The position numbers were made by a program, and so were the translations under genes. Below are positions 4,780-5,916 of a stretch of 5,916 nt of DNA, piece by piece (within the stretch, counting starts at the first letter, position 1; each line of letters opens with the position of its first letter). Source of the DNA: Thermoanaerobaculaceae bacterium. Its GTDB lineage: Bacteria > Acidobacteriota > UBA4820. Below the pieces are notes generated by a model that did not search any database, had not been told where the DNA came from, and was given only the letters and a program-made list of their open reading frames with translations. The stretch is from assembly GCA_012798145.1 (NCBI GenBank), contig JAAZNT010000428.1, positions 1 to 5,916 of the forward strand, read 5' to 3'.

Positions 4780-5916
4780 AAACTAATATTTTCTTTCGCG
4801 GCTTGCTCATTCGTTTTTCAATATCAGAAATGTCCTTTATCAAATCCTTGGATATGATCTCAACTCCGTTTTTCTTAACAACCACATTATCCTCTATTCT
4901 TACCCCTATTTTCTCTCGCTGATTGTATAGCCCCGGCTCAACGGTAATTACGCAGTTCTCAGAAAGCGGCTCATCAACACTTCCGCCATCATGGACATCA
5001 ATTCCTATGTGGTGGGAAACACCGTGAAAGTTGAATTTGCCAAACCCTTTGCTAATAAAGAAATCTGCAACTGCTTTGTTTACATCTCCGATTGAAACCC
5101 CAGCTTTTATTGTGCTTATTGCTATTTCCTGCGCCTGAAGAACAACCTCATAATAGCGCTTTTGCTCTTTTGTAAATTTGCTGGATGAAGGGTAGGTCCT
5201 TGTCAAATCAGAACAGTAATTTTCTTTCTTCGCTCCAAGGTCGCAAACGACAGTTTCATTTTTTCCTATCATTTTCCTGTTCTGGTTGTAGTGAAGTATT
5301 GTCGAGTTTTTCCCTGAACCTATTATAGTAGCGAAAGATTCTCCCTGCGCTCCATTTTTTGTGAAAACATATTTGACAACCGCCTCCACTTCGTATTCAT
5401 ACATACCCGGTTGAAGAATGTCCATAATTGCGTTTTGCGCTTCTATGGCAACATTGACCGATTTTTTGATTTTTTCAATTTCGGAAGCTTCTTTTACATT
5501 CCTTTGTTTAAGAGCCACGCTCCTTAAATTTTTTGCCATAACGCTTGGCATCTGTCTTCTAACATCATCAAAAAAGCGAACAGCGTTTTCAGAGCCAATT
5601 GTTAATGGAATTGACAAGTCAAGATAGATCTCTTTAACAATATTGAGCGGTTTTGCAAGAAAATCAAAAAGTTCATAGTTTGAAAGAACTGCTCCAAATC
5701 CTGTTTCTTTGATCGCTTTTTTCCTTGCTGCGTCAGCGTTTCCCAATTTATCAAGGTGACCCGACGATAACTCCATCAGTTCCCACCTTGCTTTAAGCGG
5801 ATTGGGCGGGGGCAGAAATAGAACCTCGGAAAAATTCTTTCCGTCAAAAAGAATAACATAAGCAGAGTTTTGTATCTCTATTCCCGTATAATAAAAAAAG
5901 TTGGAAGCAACTACTA
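4778..5916 (-). CDS. Xaa-Pro aminopeptidase, M24 family (5' end beyond the window)
   Basis: The frame stays open from the ATG at 5776 to the window edge. The 46 extra codons include SNFFYYTGIE and FLPPPNPLKARWE, typical of the aminopeptidase P N-terminal domain, so the ATG at 5776 is internal and the gene starts outside. The C-terminal domain is a pita-bread M24 metallopeptidase that removes N-terminal residues preceding proline, normally with two Mn or Co ions in the cytoplasm. Counting from the Met at 5776, all five metal ligands are visible: D179 (VVCDLGA), D190 (SDLTRT), H255 (GVSHHIGIDVHD), E280 (VITVEPGLY) and E295 (GVRIEDN). The substrate-site histidines H162 (LHYNQN) and H262 (VHD) are also present. 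At least 378 residues are in view against about 430-440 for E. coli PepP, so only the first 50-60 should be missing. It appears intact and active. The methyltransferase follows 13 bp downstream. PepQ-like dipeptidase activity cannot be excluded. Confidence 0.92.
   Translation of the reverse strand, partial: VVASNFFYYTGIEIQNSAYVILFDGKNFSEVLFLPPPNPLKARWELMELSSGHLDKLGNADAARKKAIKETGFGAVLSNYELFDFLAKPLNIVKEIYLDLSIPLTIGSENAVRFFDDVRRQMPSVMAKNLRSVALKQRNVKEASEIEKIKKSVNVAIEAQNAIMDILQPGMYEYEVEAVVKYVFTKNGAQGESFATIIGSGKNSTILHYNQNRKMIGKNETVVCDLGAKKENYCSDLTRTYPSSSKFTKEQKRYYEVVLQAQEIAISTIKAGVSIGDVNKAVADFFISKGFGKFNFHGVSHHIGIDVHDGGSVDEPLSENCVITVEPGLYNQREKIGVRIEDNVVVKKNGVEIISKDLIKDISDIEKRMSKPRKKILV

Noticed and set aside
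3922..5776. Possible functional link of the methyltransferase and aminopeptidase to the Rhs locus
   Set aside because: They are on the opposite strand, converge on the locus and look like ordinary cellular genes; nothing beyond adjacency ties them to toxin delivery or immunity.
5774..5776. ATG at 5776 as the true start of the aminopeptidase
   Set aside because: The frame continues upstream to the window edge with recognisable aminopeptidase P N-terminal sequence, so this Met is internal.

Overview
This window comes from a bacterium with a moderately AT-rich genome. Its left two thirds hold the downstream end of an Rhs/YD-repeat polymorphic toxin locus. Two ordinary housekeeping-type genes sit on the opposite strand at the right. 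Rhs proteins of this kind and membrane-embedded immunity proteins fit a Gram-negative or similar uncultured lineage, but no gene here allows a firm taxonomic call.

Region 1 to 3810 (+ strand) contains three copies, here called A, B and C, of the same RHS repeat-associated core (signature HSDHLGTPIAM...EHTPFG...LRFPGQYFDSETGL...FRDYEARIGRYWE). Copy A (1-1064) is the C-terminal end of a larger Rhs protein that begins outside the window. It carries a cysteine-rich tip with an EEALHLAGASD motif that resembles a metzincin zinc site with its first His replaced by Glu. It is followed by a small three-helix membrane protein (1116-1499), the likely immunity gene. Copy B (about 1546-2328) is an orphan core fragment without YD repeats. 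Its different cysteine-rich tip carries an HCYIQIG motif and a GPNSNTFV motif, which suggest a permuted papain-like (NlpC/P60/LRAT-type) fold. Its stop codon overlaps the start of a second membrane protein (2325-2849), the likely cognate immunity gene. Copy C (about 2956-3810) keeps two YD repeats and the core but stops soon after the core, with no toxin tip and no immunity gene. It is a decayed remnant.

This is the layout expected when new toxin-tip/immunity cassettes displace old ones behind an Rhs gene. A is the active tip, B is a displaced pair and C is a worn-out one. Homology among the copies ends abruptly just after GRYWE(VDP), which marks the exchange point. A 20-nt sequence recurs at 1512-1531 and 2891-2910, in both cases between an immunity gene and the next older core, and looks like a cassette junction scar.

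Region 3922 to 5916 (- strand) holds two genes separated by 13 bp and probably co-transcribed: an M24-family Xaa-Pro aminopeptidase, cut by the right edge of the window, and downstream of it a class I SAM-dependent methyltransferase with an N-terminal four-cysteine zinc-ribbon-like motif. They converge on the Rhs locus across a 111-bp AT-rich spacer and have no evident functional link to it.
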